From Pantoea sp. (lineage in GTDB: Bacteria; Pseudomonadota; Gammaproteobacteria; Enterobacterales; Enterobacteriaceae), in the NCBI RefSeq assembly GCF_028283705.1, contig NZ_JAPWKD010000018.1, positions 62,001 through 126,000 on the forward strand: DNA of 64,000 nucleotides, given 5' to 3'. The notes beneath the pieces were generated by a model that worked only from the letters and a program-made list of their open reading frames with translations, did no database searches and was not told the DNA's origin. Position 1 is the first letter of the stretch, and the number at the start of each line of letters is the position of its first letter. The position numbers and the translations under genes were made by a program. This document shows positions 1-8,615 of this stretch, one piece after another.

Positions 1-126
1 GATACGATCGCCTTCTTCAATCATATTGAAATCAGCAATGGCTTCGCCCACGTTACGACGCAGACGCTTTTGTAATTTGTTCAGGTTGTACTGCTCTTTT
101 TTTGTGACTTCTTGATTTTCTGACAT
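1..126 (-). CDS. ttcA: TtcA, tRNA 2-thiocytidine synthase (N-terminal 42 residues only)
   Basis: This is the first 42 codons of a gene that runs off the left edge of the window. The readable part begins [20 protein letters not shown] and continues through [20 protein letters not shown], which is almost the same as the start of E. coli TtcA. TtcA is an iron-sulfur, ATP-dependent enzyme that thiolates cytidine 32 of some tRNAs. The PP-loop and cysteine motifs lie outside the window and cannot be checked. The start is the ATG complementary to 124-126. In E. coli the Rac prophage lies next to ttcA, so the AT-rich gene beside it here is worth noting. Confidence 0.9.
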   Translation of the reverse strand, partial: MSENQEVTKKEQYNLNKLQKRLRRNVGEAIADFNMIEEGDRI

Positions 127-316
127 TATTTTCACGCTTTACAATGACGGCTTGAGGTGTGAAGCATCACAGAACGCATCCCGCGACTGAAAACCCCTCT
201 GACATGAGTGCGTATGGTACGGATTGCAGCGCTGAACGCCAGCGCATTTTGCAGTTATCCTGGTTATACGGCTACTGAGATTCTTCAGATAAAGTGCCTG
301 CATTCTGCCGCGATAA

Positions 317-1546
317 TCACCGGAGCAGCTTGCTCCGACGCATTGCACACGCCTGAAGAGCCAGATACGCTGCCAGCGCAGACACCATCATTCCTGACAC
401 CATCAGCACTCGTTGCCCTGAAGCATAGATGGTAGGTGACAGGCCGAGCATCACCGTTCCTGAATATGAGACGATATAGGCTATCGCGATGAGCCATGCC
501 GTTCTCCTCTCCTGTTGCGCCAGGAACAATAGCAAGGTGGTGGCGAGAGCAAAGATGATAACCGTAGCGGCTCTGGCAATGGCGAAAGAGCTGGTTATAT
601 TTTCTGAACTGAACTTATAGATGGCATCAAAATTTGCTGTGGCAAAAACTCTGCGTTCAATCAGTGACAAGATGATGGTTGCAATAAGCAGTAACAGAGA
701 AAATATTTGAGCCTTTTTATTGTTGCGGAGTATCAGGGCTAAACATAAATAAATAATACCAACTGCGACTGGCTGAACAGTGAACATCTGGTCAAAGGCC
801 AGACTCAATCCCATGAGCACTTTATCAACAAGATTGAGATTAACAAAATCAGGCATCCAGCGCCCAATCTCAAGATATAATCTACGCGTATTTCCCGGGC
901 TGAGTACGATGTACGTGAACACCGGCAGAGTGGCTGCCAGAGAGATGAGTGCCGCTTTTCTCACTGGTCCCCGATAGAGCAAAGCGATAGTCGGCAATAG
1001 AAAGAGATTGATGACCACAATCTGTTCGCTGAACGACGACAAGAAAAAAATTACCGCGGTGAAGAATGCATTTCTGTAGAGATGCTGTTCTGTCGTGCAT
1101 CGTTTAAGCAGAGCAAAGCCTAATATGGAAAGGGCAAACGGCCACAAGTAGTTAACTGAGCCAGTCATCCACAGGATGCCGTCCTTGATAAATCCTTTTT
1201 TAATAGTAAAAAGTATGACCAGTACAAAGAACAGGCTAGCTAAAATGGCATCTTTTTTATTTTTCGCTACTATCCAGGATAATGAACATACGGTTACAGC
1301 GAAGAAGAATGAATTTAAAAATGCCCATGTTTGTTTATGGTTTATTATTTTCAATAATGCGAATTCAATGGCGGTGCGGGAGGACCATGATTGATAGCGT
1401 GTAATAAGCCATTGGAAAATATCTGGGGTATGTGCTTCTTGCGAAAACACGACATCATCTGAATAGTGGGAAATTCCTTTTAGCTTTAAATAAGAAAATG
1501 CACACAGGAAAATAATAAAAAAAAGAGCTGTGAAAGTCCGTGTCAT
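317..1546 (-). CDS. Polytopic inner-membrane protein, DUF6056/GtrII-like
   Basis: The 409-residue protein is dominated by hydrophobic helices, roughly ten to twelve, starting with an N-terminal segment (FTALFFIIFLCAF). The motif GILWMTGSVNYLWPF near residue 125 is of the kind seen in DUF6056 and GtrII-like membrane proteins, some of which are suspected to transfer sugars from lipid carriers to surface glycans. That function is inference; no catalytic residue can be assigned from sequence alone. The gene is clearly richer in A+T than its neighbours (many AAA, ATA and TTT codons). It stands alone between ttcA and a monooxygenase, with no partner flippase (gtrA) or bactoprenol glucosyltransferase (gtrB) in view. 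This suggests horizontal acquisition. Confidence 0.6.
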   Translation of the reverse strand: MTRTFTALFFIIFLCAFSYLKLKGISHYSDDVVFSQEAHTPDIFQWLITRYQSWSSRTAIEFALLKIINHKQTWAFLNSFFFAVTVCSLSWIVAKNKKDAILASLFFVLVILFTIKKGFIKDGILWMTGSVNYLWPFALSILGFALLKRCTTEQHLYRNAFFTAVIFFLSSFSEQIVVINLFLLPTIALLYRGPVRKAALISLAATLPVFTYIVLSPGNTRRLYLEIGRWMPDFVNLNLVDKVLMGLSLAFDQMFTVQPVAVGIIYLCLALILRNNKKAQIFSLLLLIATIILSLIERRVFATANFDAIYKFSSENITSSFAIARAATVIIFALATTLLLFLAQQERRTAWLIAIAYIVSYSGTVMLGLSPTIYASGQRVLMVSGMMVSALAAYLALQACAMRRSKLLR

Positions 1547-1672
1547 TGTTTTTCTACCTTGCGTACCTGATGAGTATTAGAACCTTGCTGACGTTATATT
1601 TTATCAGGTACGAGGCACGGGAAAAAGATGGGTATGATCATCATAAGCGCAGAATTATCATCTATACACAAA

Positions 1673-1687
1673 TGATAATTATTATCA
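1673..1687. promoter_or_regulatory. Fur box (7-1-7 palindrome)
   Basis: TGATAAT-T-ATTATCA is a perfect match to the 7-1-7 core of the Fur-binding consensus. The symmetry extends one base each side (1672-1688). It ends 32 bp before the ATG of the FAD monooxygenase, so iron-bound Fur would be expected to cover its promoter. The neighbouring gene on the other strand starts at 1546 and could also be affected. The match is seen in the sequence; binding is inference. Confidence 0.8.
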
Positions 1688-1719
1688 TAAACTGATCGGG
1701 TGCTAACAAAGGAGTGGTT

Positions 1720-2925
1720 ATGAAGCCCGAAGCGAATGACATCCTGAAAACCGATTGCTGTATTGTTGGCGGAGGCCCGGCGGGGTTGATGCTGGGGTAT
1801 CTGCTAGTGCGCGCGGGGTTACGCGTGGTGGTGATAGAGAAACACGCCGACTTCCTGCGCGATTTCCGCGGAGATACCATTCATCCCTCTACACTCGAAA
1901 TCATGCATCAGCTCGGTTTACTGGACGAACTTTTGCTATTGCCACACCAGCGTGCAGAAAAGTTACAGGCTGAATTGGCCGGTGAGGAAGTCACCATGGC
2001 CGATTTCACCCGACTGCCCGTGCAATGCCGTTTTATCGCGTTTATGCCGCAATGGGACTTTCTCAACTTTCTGGCGCAGAAAAGCGCGCAGTTTGCCGGT
2101 TTCACTCTGCTGCAATCCACCACTTTCGACAGTTTTCTCTACCAGCATGACACTGTGCGGGGAATTCGGGCGAACACCGAACAGGGCCCGGTGGAAATTC
2201 AGGCCCCGCTGATCGTGGGGGCTGATGGCCGCAATTCAGCGGTCCGTCTCGCCGCCGGATTGACCAGTCGGGCGTTTGGCGCATCAAAGGATGTGGTGTG
2301 GTTTCGGCTGGATAAACAGTCGGGCGATCCGACCTGGGGAATGGGACATAAGGGGCCACGGCAAAACTTTATCGTTATCGATCGCGGCACCTACTGGCAA
2401 TGCGGCTACACCATTGCGAAAGGCCAGTTTGAGGAATTAAAGGTGGCGGGCCTGGATCAGTTTAAACAGGCTATCGCTGCCGTTGCCCCCTTTAGCGTGG
2501 AACGGATGTCAATGCTGGAGGAGTGGCAGCAATTTAAGTTACTGTCGATCCGTATTGACCGGCTCGATAGCTGGACGAAGCCCGGTGTGCTTTGCATCGG
2601 CGATGCGGCGCACGCGATGTCGCCGATAGGTGGGGTTGGCGTCAATCTGGCGATTCAGGATGCGGTCGCAGCCGCCAATTATCTGACGGAACCGCTGCGC
2701 CGGGGTGAAGTCAGTGTGCGCGATTTGGCGAAGGTACAGAAACGCCGTCAGTTTCCGACGGTGGCAACACAATTTCTGCAAATTAAAATGAGCAGCAATA
2801 AACGTAAGCCCGGCAGTAAAAGCCCGATGCCTGGTCTTATCCGCCGCTTTCCCTTTCTGCGTTTTGTATTTGGTCGCCTGATCGGACTGGGATTCCGCAT
2901 GGAGAAGCCACGTTTTTCTGGCTAA
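1720..2925 (+). CDS. FAD-dependent monooxygenase (PHBH/UbiH fold)
   Basis: The 401-residue protein has the three signatures of group A flavoprotein hydroxylases. These are an N-terminal dinucleotide-binding motif (IVGGGPAGLMLGY), a central DG motif (VGADGRNSAVR, around residue 165), and a C-terminal GD motif (CIGDAAHAMSPIGGVGVNLA, around residue 290) that contacts FAD and closes over the aromatic substrate pocket. The substrate is unknown; it is not clearly UbiH, UbiF or PobA. I use the ATG at 1720 because AAAGGAG lies 5 bp upstream; a GTG at 1714 overlaps that ribosome site. A perfect Fur box precedes it, so iron-controlled expression is likely. The gene appears to be monocistronic. Confidence 0.82.
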   Translation: MKPEANDILKTDCCIVGGGPAGLMLGYLLVRAGLRVVVIEKHADFLRDFRGDTIHPSTLEIMHQLGLLDELLLLPHQRAEKLQAELAGEEVTMADFTRLPVQCRFIAFMPQWDFLNFLAQKSAQFAGFTLLQSTTFDSFLYQHDTVRGIRANTEQGPVEIQAPLIVGADGRNSAVRLAAGLTSRAFGASKDVVWFRLDKQSGDPTWGMGHKGPRQNFIVIDRGTYWQCGYTIAKGQFEELKVAGLDQFKQAIAAVAPFSVERMSMLEEWQQFKLLSIRIDRLDSWTKPGVLCIGDAAHAMSPIGGVGVNLAIQDAVAAANYLTEPLRRGEVSVRDLAKVQKRRQFPTVATQFLQIKMSSNKRKPGSKSPMPGLIRRFPFLRFVFGRLIGLGFRMEKPRFSG

Positions 2926-3063
2926 GTCAGCCACTGGAACCGGATCAGCATTCTTTGCCTGAATTATTTGTGCATTTATTGATCTGCGCGAAGATTTTGC
3001 TTTGTCTGCACTGACAGGATGGAAGCATAAGTTACTTTAGTTTCTAAAGGTGAGGAGAGGCAG

Positions 3064-3264
3064 ATGCAAACGTACGACATGGTATTTGAAGAAGCGTGCC
3101 GCCTGGTGGGGCAATGTTACCTGGAACTGGCGCAGCGTGGCGCGGCGACAGAAAAAGATGTGCTGGCAACGGAGCTACAAAATCTGCAACTCCGTTATCG
3201 CGAATTAACCGGATCCCCGAACCGGGCAGTGGAGATGGCAATTACGCAACTCAAGCCCTGTTGA
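3064..3264 (+). CDS. Small cytoplasmic protein, unknown function
   Basis: A 66-residue acidic protein with no signal peptide or membrane helix. It is mostly helical in appearance (MQTYDMVFEEACRLVGQCYL; then a stretch ending in RELTGSPNRAVEMAITQLKP). A strong ribosome site (GGAGAGG) lies just before the ATG, and an intrinsic terminator follows 10 bp after the stop, so it looks like a genuine single-gene transcript. I do not recognise the family with certainty. It resembles the many small DUF proteins of Enterobacterales and says nothing about its neighbour nifJ. Confidence 0.7.
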   Translation: MQTYDMVFEEACRLVGQCYLELAQRGAATEKDVLATELQNLQLRYRELTGSPNRAVEMAITQLKPC

Positions 3265-3273
3265 TAAGCTTGC

Positions 3274-3303
3274 AGCCCGGCCATTTGTGCCGGGCTTTGT
3301 TTA
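3274..3303 (+). terminator. Intrinsic terminator after the 66-residue gene
   Basis: AGCCCGGC (3274-3281) pairs perfectly with GCCGGGCT (3289-3296) across a 7-nt loop and is followed by TTTGTTT. On the other strand the hairpin sits right after the nifJ stop but lacks a T tract there. Confidence 0.8.
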
Positions 3304-6300
3304 TGACTCGTTTTTCTCTGCTTTCCCTGCCAGTTCTGCCAGCCGCTGATAACGTTGATTAGCAGCGTCGCTGGCATCACGCCACAACCGGGCAGCGGCT
3401 TCCGGTTCGCTGGTTTGCAGCTGCCGGAAGCGCTGCTCATTCATCAATGCCTGCTCCAGCTCAGAGCTGGGTGGGCGTGAATCGAGTGACAAGGCGGCTT
3501 TGCCCTGTTCCGCACGACGTGGATCGAAGCGATAGAGCGGCCAGAATCCACTGGTGGTCAGCAGGCGCATTTGTTCATGGCTATAGGCCAGGTCATAGCC
3601 GTGCTCCTCGCAGGGGCTGTAGGCGATGATCAACGACGGCCCCGGCCAGGCTTCGGCTTCCTGAATCGCTTTCACCGTTTGATTGAGTTGGGCACCGAGC
3701 GAAATCTGCGCCACATAAACATGCCCGTACAGTAAGGTTGCCATGCCGAGGTCTTTACGCGCCTTACGTTTTCCCTGTTCGCCAAACTTGGTGACGGCCC
3801 CCAGTGGAGTGGCTTTCGAAGCCTGTCCGCCGGTATTGGAATAGCATTGGGTATCAAGCACCAGCACATTAACGTTTTCACTCAGGCTCATCACATGGTC
3901 CAGCCCACCATAACCGATGTCATAGGCCCAGCCATCGCCGCCAATCAGCCACACCGATTTATCCACCAGCGCATCGGCTGCGATCATTAGCGCCTGAGCA
4001 TCCTGCAGTGTCGAGCTTTGCAGCAGGTTGCGCAGTTGCGCGATCTGCTCACGGCGCAATGATGGTGTGACATTGTCACTTCTGAGGCCGGCGACCAGGT
4101 TCTCTGGTAGTTGCGCGGCGCACTGTTCCAGCAGACGCAGTGCTCGCTGACGTTGCTGATCAACGCTCAGCCGGAACCCCAGGCCAAACTCGGCGTTATC
4201 TTCAAACAGGGAGTTTGCCCAGGCCGGCCCGCGTCCTTCCGCGTTGGTGGTATAAGGCGTAGACGGCAGATTGCCACCATAAATGGAGGAACAGCCGGTT
4301 GCATTGGCGATCAACAGCCGGTCGCCGTAGAGCTGAGTCAGCAACTTAATATAAGGCGTTTCGCCGCAGCCGGAGCAGGCACCGGAATATTCAAACAGCG
4401 GGGTGATCAACTGAGAGGTACGGATATCGATACGGTCCAGTTGCTCGGCTGTGATCTCCGGCAGGGCAAGAAAGGCGTCGTAATTGATTTTTTCCGTTTC
4501 AACATGCTCCAGACGAGATTTCATGTTGATGGCTTTGATTTCCGGATGTTCACGATCGCTGGCCGGGCACACTTCAACGCACAGGTTGCAGCCGGTGCAA
4601 TCCTCGGGGGCGACCTGTAACACGTATTTTTGTCCGCGCATATCGCGCGATTTAACATCCAGTGAGGCCAGAGTAGCGGGCGCCCCCGCCAGCGCTTCCG
4701 GCGGCACGACTTTGGCGCGAATGGCGGAATGGGGGCAGGCCGCCACGCAGTGGTTGCATTGGGTACAGAGATCGGGCTGCCAGATTGGTACAGCCTCGGC
4801 AATGTTGCGTTTTTCCCATTGGGTGGTGCCGGTCGGCCAGCTGCCATCGGGGGGTAAAGCGGATACCGGCAATTTGTCACCCAGACCGGCCAGCATCGCT
4901 GCCGTCACGGTTTTGACAAAATCAGGTGCATTATCTGCAACAACCGGTGGGCGATGCGGGCTGCGGGTATCGACCGGTTGCAACGGCACCGCCTCCAGCG
5001 CCTGTTGTGCCATTGCCAGCGCCTGCCAGTTGCGCTGCACCAGTTCCTCACCTTTGCTGCGATAGCTGCGGGCGATAGCGTTTTGCAGTTCTGTCAGGGC
5101 GCTGTCCCCCGGCAAAATTTGCGTCAGCTGGAAGAAAGCCATTTGCATCACGGTATTGATGCGTGCCCCTAACTGGCATTCGCGCGCAATGCGGGCGGCG
5201 TTGATCACGTAAAAACGCGCCTGTTTGTTGTTAAGCTGCGTCTGCACTTCCTGTGGCAGACGAGACCACACTTCATCGGCCGCGTAGGGGGTATTCAGCA
5301 GAAAAATACCGCCGGGTTTGAGTTGGTCTAACATCGCATATTTGTCGATGAACTGTAGCTGGTGACAGCCGATAAAATCGGCCTGCTGAATCAGATAGGC
5401 CGACTGGATAGGTTGCTGGCTGACACGCAAATGCGAGACCGTCAGCCCGCCGGCTTTTTTCGAGTCATAGACAAAATAACCCTGCACCTGCCAGGGCGTG
5501 GCATTGCCGATAATCTTTAGGTTATTTTTGGTGGCACTGACGCTACCATCGCTGCCCAGCCCGTAGAACAAGGCTTCCAGGTGGGCGCGATTGGGGACAA
5601 TATTGGTTTCCGGCGGCAGCGACAGATGAGTGACATCGTCATAAATACCGACGGTAAAGCGGGCCGGTGGTTCAGGACGTTGCAGGGCGCGGAACACCGC
5701 CAGTACCGCATCGGGTGCGAATTCTTTCGATGATAAACCGTAGCGTCCACCGCTAATCCGCGGCAACGTACTGCGCTCGCCGCGACTGTAGGCTTCCGCC
5801 AGTGCGGTCATCACATCCAGAAACAGCGGTTCACCGAGCGCGCCCGGCTCTTTGGTGCGATCCAGCACCGCGACACGCTGGACAGATTCGGGCAGAACGG
5901 TCAACAGATGGCTGGCGGAGAACGGACGATAGAGGCGGACTTTGACCAGACCGACTTTTTCGCCACGCTGCAATAACGCGTCAATGGCTTCTTCGGCGGT
6001 GCCACAGCCGGACCCCATCATGATAATCACCCGCTCCGCCTGCGGATGGCCGTAAAACTCGAACGGCTGATAACGGCGGCCGGTTTGCCCGGCAAACGCC
6101 TCCATGGCGTTAATCACATGTCCGGTGCAGGCGTCGTACCACAGGTTAGTGGCTTCGCGTGACTGAAAATACGTATCCGGATTGGCAGAGGTGCCGCGCA
6201 CTGTCGGGTGATCCGGGGTGAGGGCGCGGGCGCGATGGTGCGCAATCGCTTCCTGTGGCATCAGTGCCAGCAGCGTCTCGTCACTGATCGGGACGATTTT

Positions 6301-6831
6301 ATTGATCTCGTGCGAAGTACGAAAACCGTCAAAAAAATGGATAAACGGAATGCGGCTATTAAGCGATGCCATTTGCGCAATCAGGGCGAAATCCTGCGCT
6401 TCCTGCACGCTGGAGGCACAAAGTTGCGCACAACCTGTTTGACGTACCGCCATCACGTCAGAATGATCGCCGAAAATCGATAAGGCATGGGTAGCAATGG
6501 TACGTGCCGCCACATGCAGGACAAACGGCATCAGTTGCCCGGCCAGTTTGTAGAGTGTCGGGATCATCAGCAGCAGGCCCTGCGATGAGGTGAACGAAGT
6601 GGAAAGTGCGCCGGTTTGCAGTGCACCGTGAACGGTGGCAATCGCACCGCCCTCGGATTGCATCTCCACCACACGCGGGACGTCGCCCCAGATATTGCGG
6701 CGGCCAACGCCTGCCCAGCTATCCGCCAACTCTGCCATGGTTGAGCTGGGCGTGATGGGGTAGATGGCGATAACTTCACTGGTACGGAAGGCGACAGAAG
6801 CCACAGCACCGTTGCCGTCGACGGTAATCAT
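3301..6831 (-). CDS. nifJ: Pyruvate:flavodoxin/ferredoxin oxidoreductase
   Basis: NifJ (YdbK in E. coli) oxidatively decarboxylates pyruvate to acetyl-CoA and passes electrons to flavodoxin or ferredoxin. At 1176 residues it has the full single-chain PFOR architecture. This runs from an N-terminal pyrimidine domain (IYPITPSSTMAE, residues 23-34) and a gamma domain to two 4Fe-4S motifs (CTQCNHCVAACP near 689 and CTGCNLCVEVCP near 745). A third cluster site follows (CSGCGETPY near 819), then the thiamine-pyrophosphate site (GDGWAYDIGYGG near 964, ending in the DTQCYSNTGGQ stretch). No ferredoxin or flavodoxin gene lies beside it. Upstream is a 340-bp gene-free stretch shared with ydbJ, as in E. 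coli where ydbK, ydbJ and ldhA are neighbours. Confidence 0.96.
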   Translation of the reverse strand: MITVDGNGAVASVAFRTSEVIAIYPITPSSTMAELADSWAGVGRRNIWGDVPRVVEMQSEGGAIATVHGALQTGALSTSFTSSQGLLLMIPTLYKLAGQLMPFVLHVAARTIATHALSIFGDHSDVMAVRQTGCAQLCASSVQEAQDFALIAQMASLNSRIPFIHFFDGFRTSHEINKIVPISDETLLALMPQEAIAHHRARALTPDHPTVRGTSANPDTYFQSREATNLWYDACTGHVINAMEAFAGQTGRRYQPFEFYGHPQAERVIIMMGSGCGTAEEAIDALLQRGEKVGLVKVRLYRPFSASHLLTVLPESVQRVAVLDRTKEPGALGEPLFLDVMTALAEAYSRGERSTLPRISGGRYGLSSKEFAPDAVLAVFRALQRPEPPARFTVGIYDDVTHLSLPPETNIVPNRAHLEALFYGLGSDGSVSATKNNLKIIGNATPWQVQGYFVYDSKKAGGLTVSHLRVSQQPIQSAYLIQQADFIGCHQLQFIDKYAMLDQLKPGGIFLLNTPYAADEVWSRLPQEVQTQLNNKQARFYVINAARIARECQLGARINTVMQMAFFQLTQILPGDSALTELQNAIARSYRSKGEELVQRNWQALAMAQQALEAVPLQPVDTRSPHRPPVVADNAPDFVKTVTAAMLAGLGDKLPVSALPPDGSWPTGTTQWEKRNIAEAVPIWQPDLCTQCNHCVAACPHSAIRAKVVPPEALAGAPATLASLDVKSRDMRGQKYVLQVAPEDCTGCNLCVEVCPASDREHPEIKAINMKSRLEHVETEKINYDAFLALPEITAEQLDRIDIRTSQLITPLFEYSGACSGCGETPYIKLLTQLYGDRLLIANATGCSSIYGGNLPSTPYTTNAEGRGPAWANSLFEDNAEFGLGFRLSVDQQRQRALRLLEQCAAQLPENLVAGLRSDNVTPSLRREQIAQLRNLLQSSTLQDAQALMIAADALVDKSVWLIGGDGWAYDIGYGGLDHVMSLSENVNVLVLDTQCYSNTGGQASKATPLGAVTKFGEQGKRKARKDLGMATLLYGHVYVAQISLGAQLNQTVKAIQEAEAWPGPSLIIAYSPCEEHGYDLAYSHEQMRLLTTSGFWPLYRFDPRRAEQGKAALSLDSRPPSSELEQALMNEQRFRQLQTSEPEAAARLWRDASDAANQRYQRLAELAGKAEKNES

Positions 6832-7171
6832 AGATCGTCCTTTGCTAAGCTGAAAATGCCCGTAAAATTGCCGGGGTTAATTATCTCAGTCTAGCAAAGC
6901 GACCTGTCGTCACTTTCTTATCTGTGTGGTGTGCTGAATCCTGCGCATCGAAATCTAACTTTGCCGCTTTTTACGCCACTTACGGCAGGTTGCTGTGGGT
7001 CTGAAAGGTGGGCACTTTTCGCCGCTAAGTGGTAAAAAAACGTCAATCAGGAAAATTCTGGTTGCAAAGCCGGAAAGAAAATTTTGTAAAAAGCTGTGTC
7101 GCCTCTCGACCCCTTGCTGCGCCTGACATATGCTGGTTCGAATTTTTCCCTATCCGCCCGGAGCCTGAACG
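6832..7171. other. Divergent intergenic region nifJ/ydbJ
   Basis: A 340-bp stretch without a supported gene. It must carry the promoters of nifJ (leftward) and ydbJ (rightward). In E. coli the micC small RNA lies upstream of ydbK; I find no recognisable micC sequence here. A weak hairpin (CACTT...AAGTG near 7017-7032, followed by an A-run) is the only structure I noticed. Confidence 0.5.
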
Positions 7172-7444
7172 ATGAAAGCCGCTTCCTTCCTGCTGGCCGG
7201 TGCTGCACTGTTACTTTCTGCCTGCAGCAGCAATAGTGATAATGAACCGCCGCAACAGGCGACTGCCGCACATATACAACCGCAGGTGGTGATGTCGTCG
7301 CTGGCGGAATCGAATTGCTCGAATGCCGGGGGTACACTGGCGTTTTCACGTCAGCTCGATGGTTCCCGTATCGGGATGTGCCAGTTGGCAAATGGTCGTC
7401 GTTGTGATGAGCAGGCGCTGATGGGTGGGAGATGCGCCCGCTAA
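7172..7444 (+). CDS. ydbJ: YdbJ-like DUF333 lipoprotein
   Basis: A 90-residue secreted lipoprotein. The N-terminal helix ends in a lipobox (LLSAC, Cys about residue 18), so the mature protein would be lipid-anchored in the envelope. The C-terminal half carries the DUF333 signature with four conserved cysteines (NCSNAGGTL, then GMCQLANGRRCDEQALMGG and a final C), suggesting two disulfides. Family members are often encoded beside hslJ or ldhA, and ldhA indeed follows on the opposite strand. No function is established. The ribosome site GGAG lies 8 bp before the ATG. Confidence 0.82.
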   Translation: MKAASFLLAGAALLLSACSSNSDNEPPQQATAAHIQPQVVMSSLAESNCSNAGGTLAFSRQLDGSRIGMCQLANGRRCDEQALMGGRCAR

Positions 7445-7459
7445 CGCAGGCGCACACAG

Positions 7460-8452
7460 TCAGGCTTTTACCAGGTTGGGACACTCTTCTCCCCGTTCCA
7501 GCTGCCCCAGATTACTCAGCGTGGTTTCGGAGATGGCGGTTAAGGCTTCCGCCGTCAGGAATGCCTGATGGCCGGTGAATAATACGTTGTGGCATGCCGA
7601 GAGGCGACGAAACACGTCATCCTGAATCACATCATTCGATTTATCTTCAAAGAAAAGATCCCGCTCGTTTTCGTACACATCCATCCCCAGCGCGCCAATT
7701 TTCTGCTGCTTCAGCGCGTCAATTGCGGCCTGAGAATCAATTAAGCCACCACGACTGGTGTTGATGATCATCACCCCATCTTTCATCTGGCTGAAAGCAT
7801 GGGCATTCAGCAGATGATGATTTTCCGGCGTCAACGGGCAGTGCAGAGTGATGACATCGGACTCGGCAAATAAGGTTTTCAAATCCACATATTCTGCACC
7901 AAGCTCCAGCGCCTGCGGGCTGGGATAAGGATCAAACGCCAGCAGGCGCATACCAAAGCCCTTCAGGATACGCATGGCAGCCACACCAATTTTACCGGTG
8001 CCGACCACGCCTGCGGTTTTATTGTGCATATTGAAACCGGTTAAGCCATCGAGCGAGAAGTTAGCGTCACGGGTACGCTGATAAGCGCGATGGATGCGGC
8101 GGTTCAGCGTCATCATCAGGCCCACCGCATGTTCCGCTACGGCTTCCGGCGAATAGGCGGGTACGCGCACTACCTGTAAACCGAGCGCCGCAGCGGCGGT
8201 CAAATCGACATTATTGAATCCGGCACAGCGCAGCGCGATATATTTCACCCCCAGTGCAGCCAGTTCCTCCAGCACCACTTTGCCACCATCATCATTAACG
8301 AAAATACAGACGGCATCACAGCCGACGGCGTTTTTGGCGGTGGCCTCTGTCAGCAGAAAGTCAAAGAACTCCAGTTCAAAACCGTAGCTGGCGTTGACGT
8401 GTTCGAGGTATTTCTGGTCATACTGTTTGGTGCTGTAAACCGCAACTTTCAT
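7460..8452 (-). CDS. ldhA: D-lactate dehydrogenase (fermentative)
   Basis: LdhA reduces pyruvate to D-lactate with NADH during fermentation. The 330-residue protein starts MKVAVYSTKQYDQKYLEHVN, as in E. coli. It has the D-2-hydroxyacid dehydrogenase layout: a split catalytic domain, a Rossmann motif (GVVGTGKIG near residue 150), an arginine in NTSRGGLID, and a catalytic His in TGHQAFLT near the end. I chose the ATG complementary to 8450-8452 over a longer reading starting at 8509 because AGGAG lies 7 bp upstream and the homologues start here. It converges with ydbJ, 15 bp apart. Confidence 0.95.
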   Translation of the reverse strand: MKVAVYSTKQYDQKYLEHVNASYGFELEFFDFLLTEATAKNAVGCDAVCIFVNDDGGKVVLEELAALGVKYIALRCAGFNNVDLTAAAALGLQVVRVPAYSPEAVAEHAVGLMMTLNRRIHRAYQRTRDANFSLDGLTGFNMHNKTAGVVGTGKIGVAAMRILKGFGMRLLAFDPYPSPQALELGAEYVDLKTLFAESDVITLHCPLTPENHHLLNAHAFSQMKDGVMIINTSRGGLIDSQAAIDALKQQKIGALGMDVYENERDLFFEDKSNDVIQDDVFRRLSACHNVLFTGHQAFLTAEALTAISETTLSNLGQLERGEECPNLVKA

Positions 8453-8615
8453 TGTTTCGCTCCTGAAAAATGGAATGCAGGTATGTTCACAGGATAACGG
8501 TTTCTGCATAACTTTGCTGGTGAATACCCAAAGCAGGGTTTAAGCCTTCATAAACCCGGCATAACATGCCATCATCTTTGTCAGGATTGTGTTAAGAACA
8601 GGAAAGTGAGCTGCC

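Noticed and set aside
158..171. TGTGA-AGCA-TCACA near ttcA as a CRP site
   Set aside because: The arms match but the spacer is 4 and not 6 bp, so CRP would not fit; the short symmetry may be chance.
6832..7171. micC small RNA upstream of nifJ
   Set aside because: The position is equivalent to E. coli, but I see neither the conserved 5' micC sequence nor a terminator hairpin with a T tract.
7047..7484. 145-residue minus-strand frame opposite ydbJ
   Set aside because: YdbJ has a lipobox, DUF333 cysteines and a ribosome site; the opposite frame has low-complexity composition and no recognisable domain.
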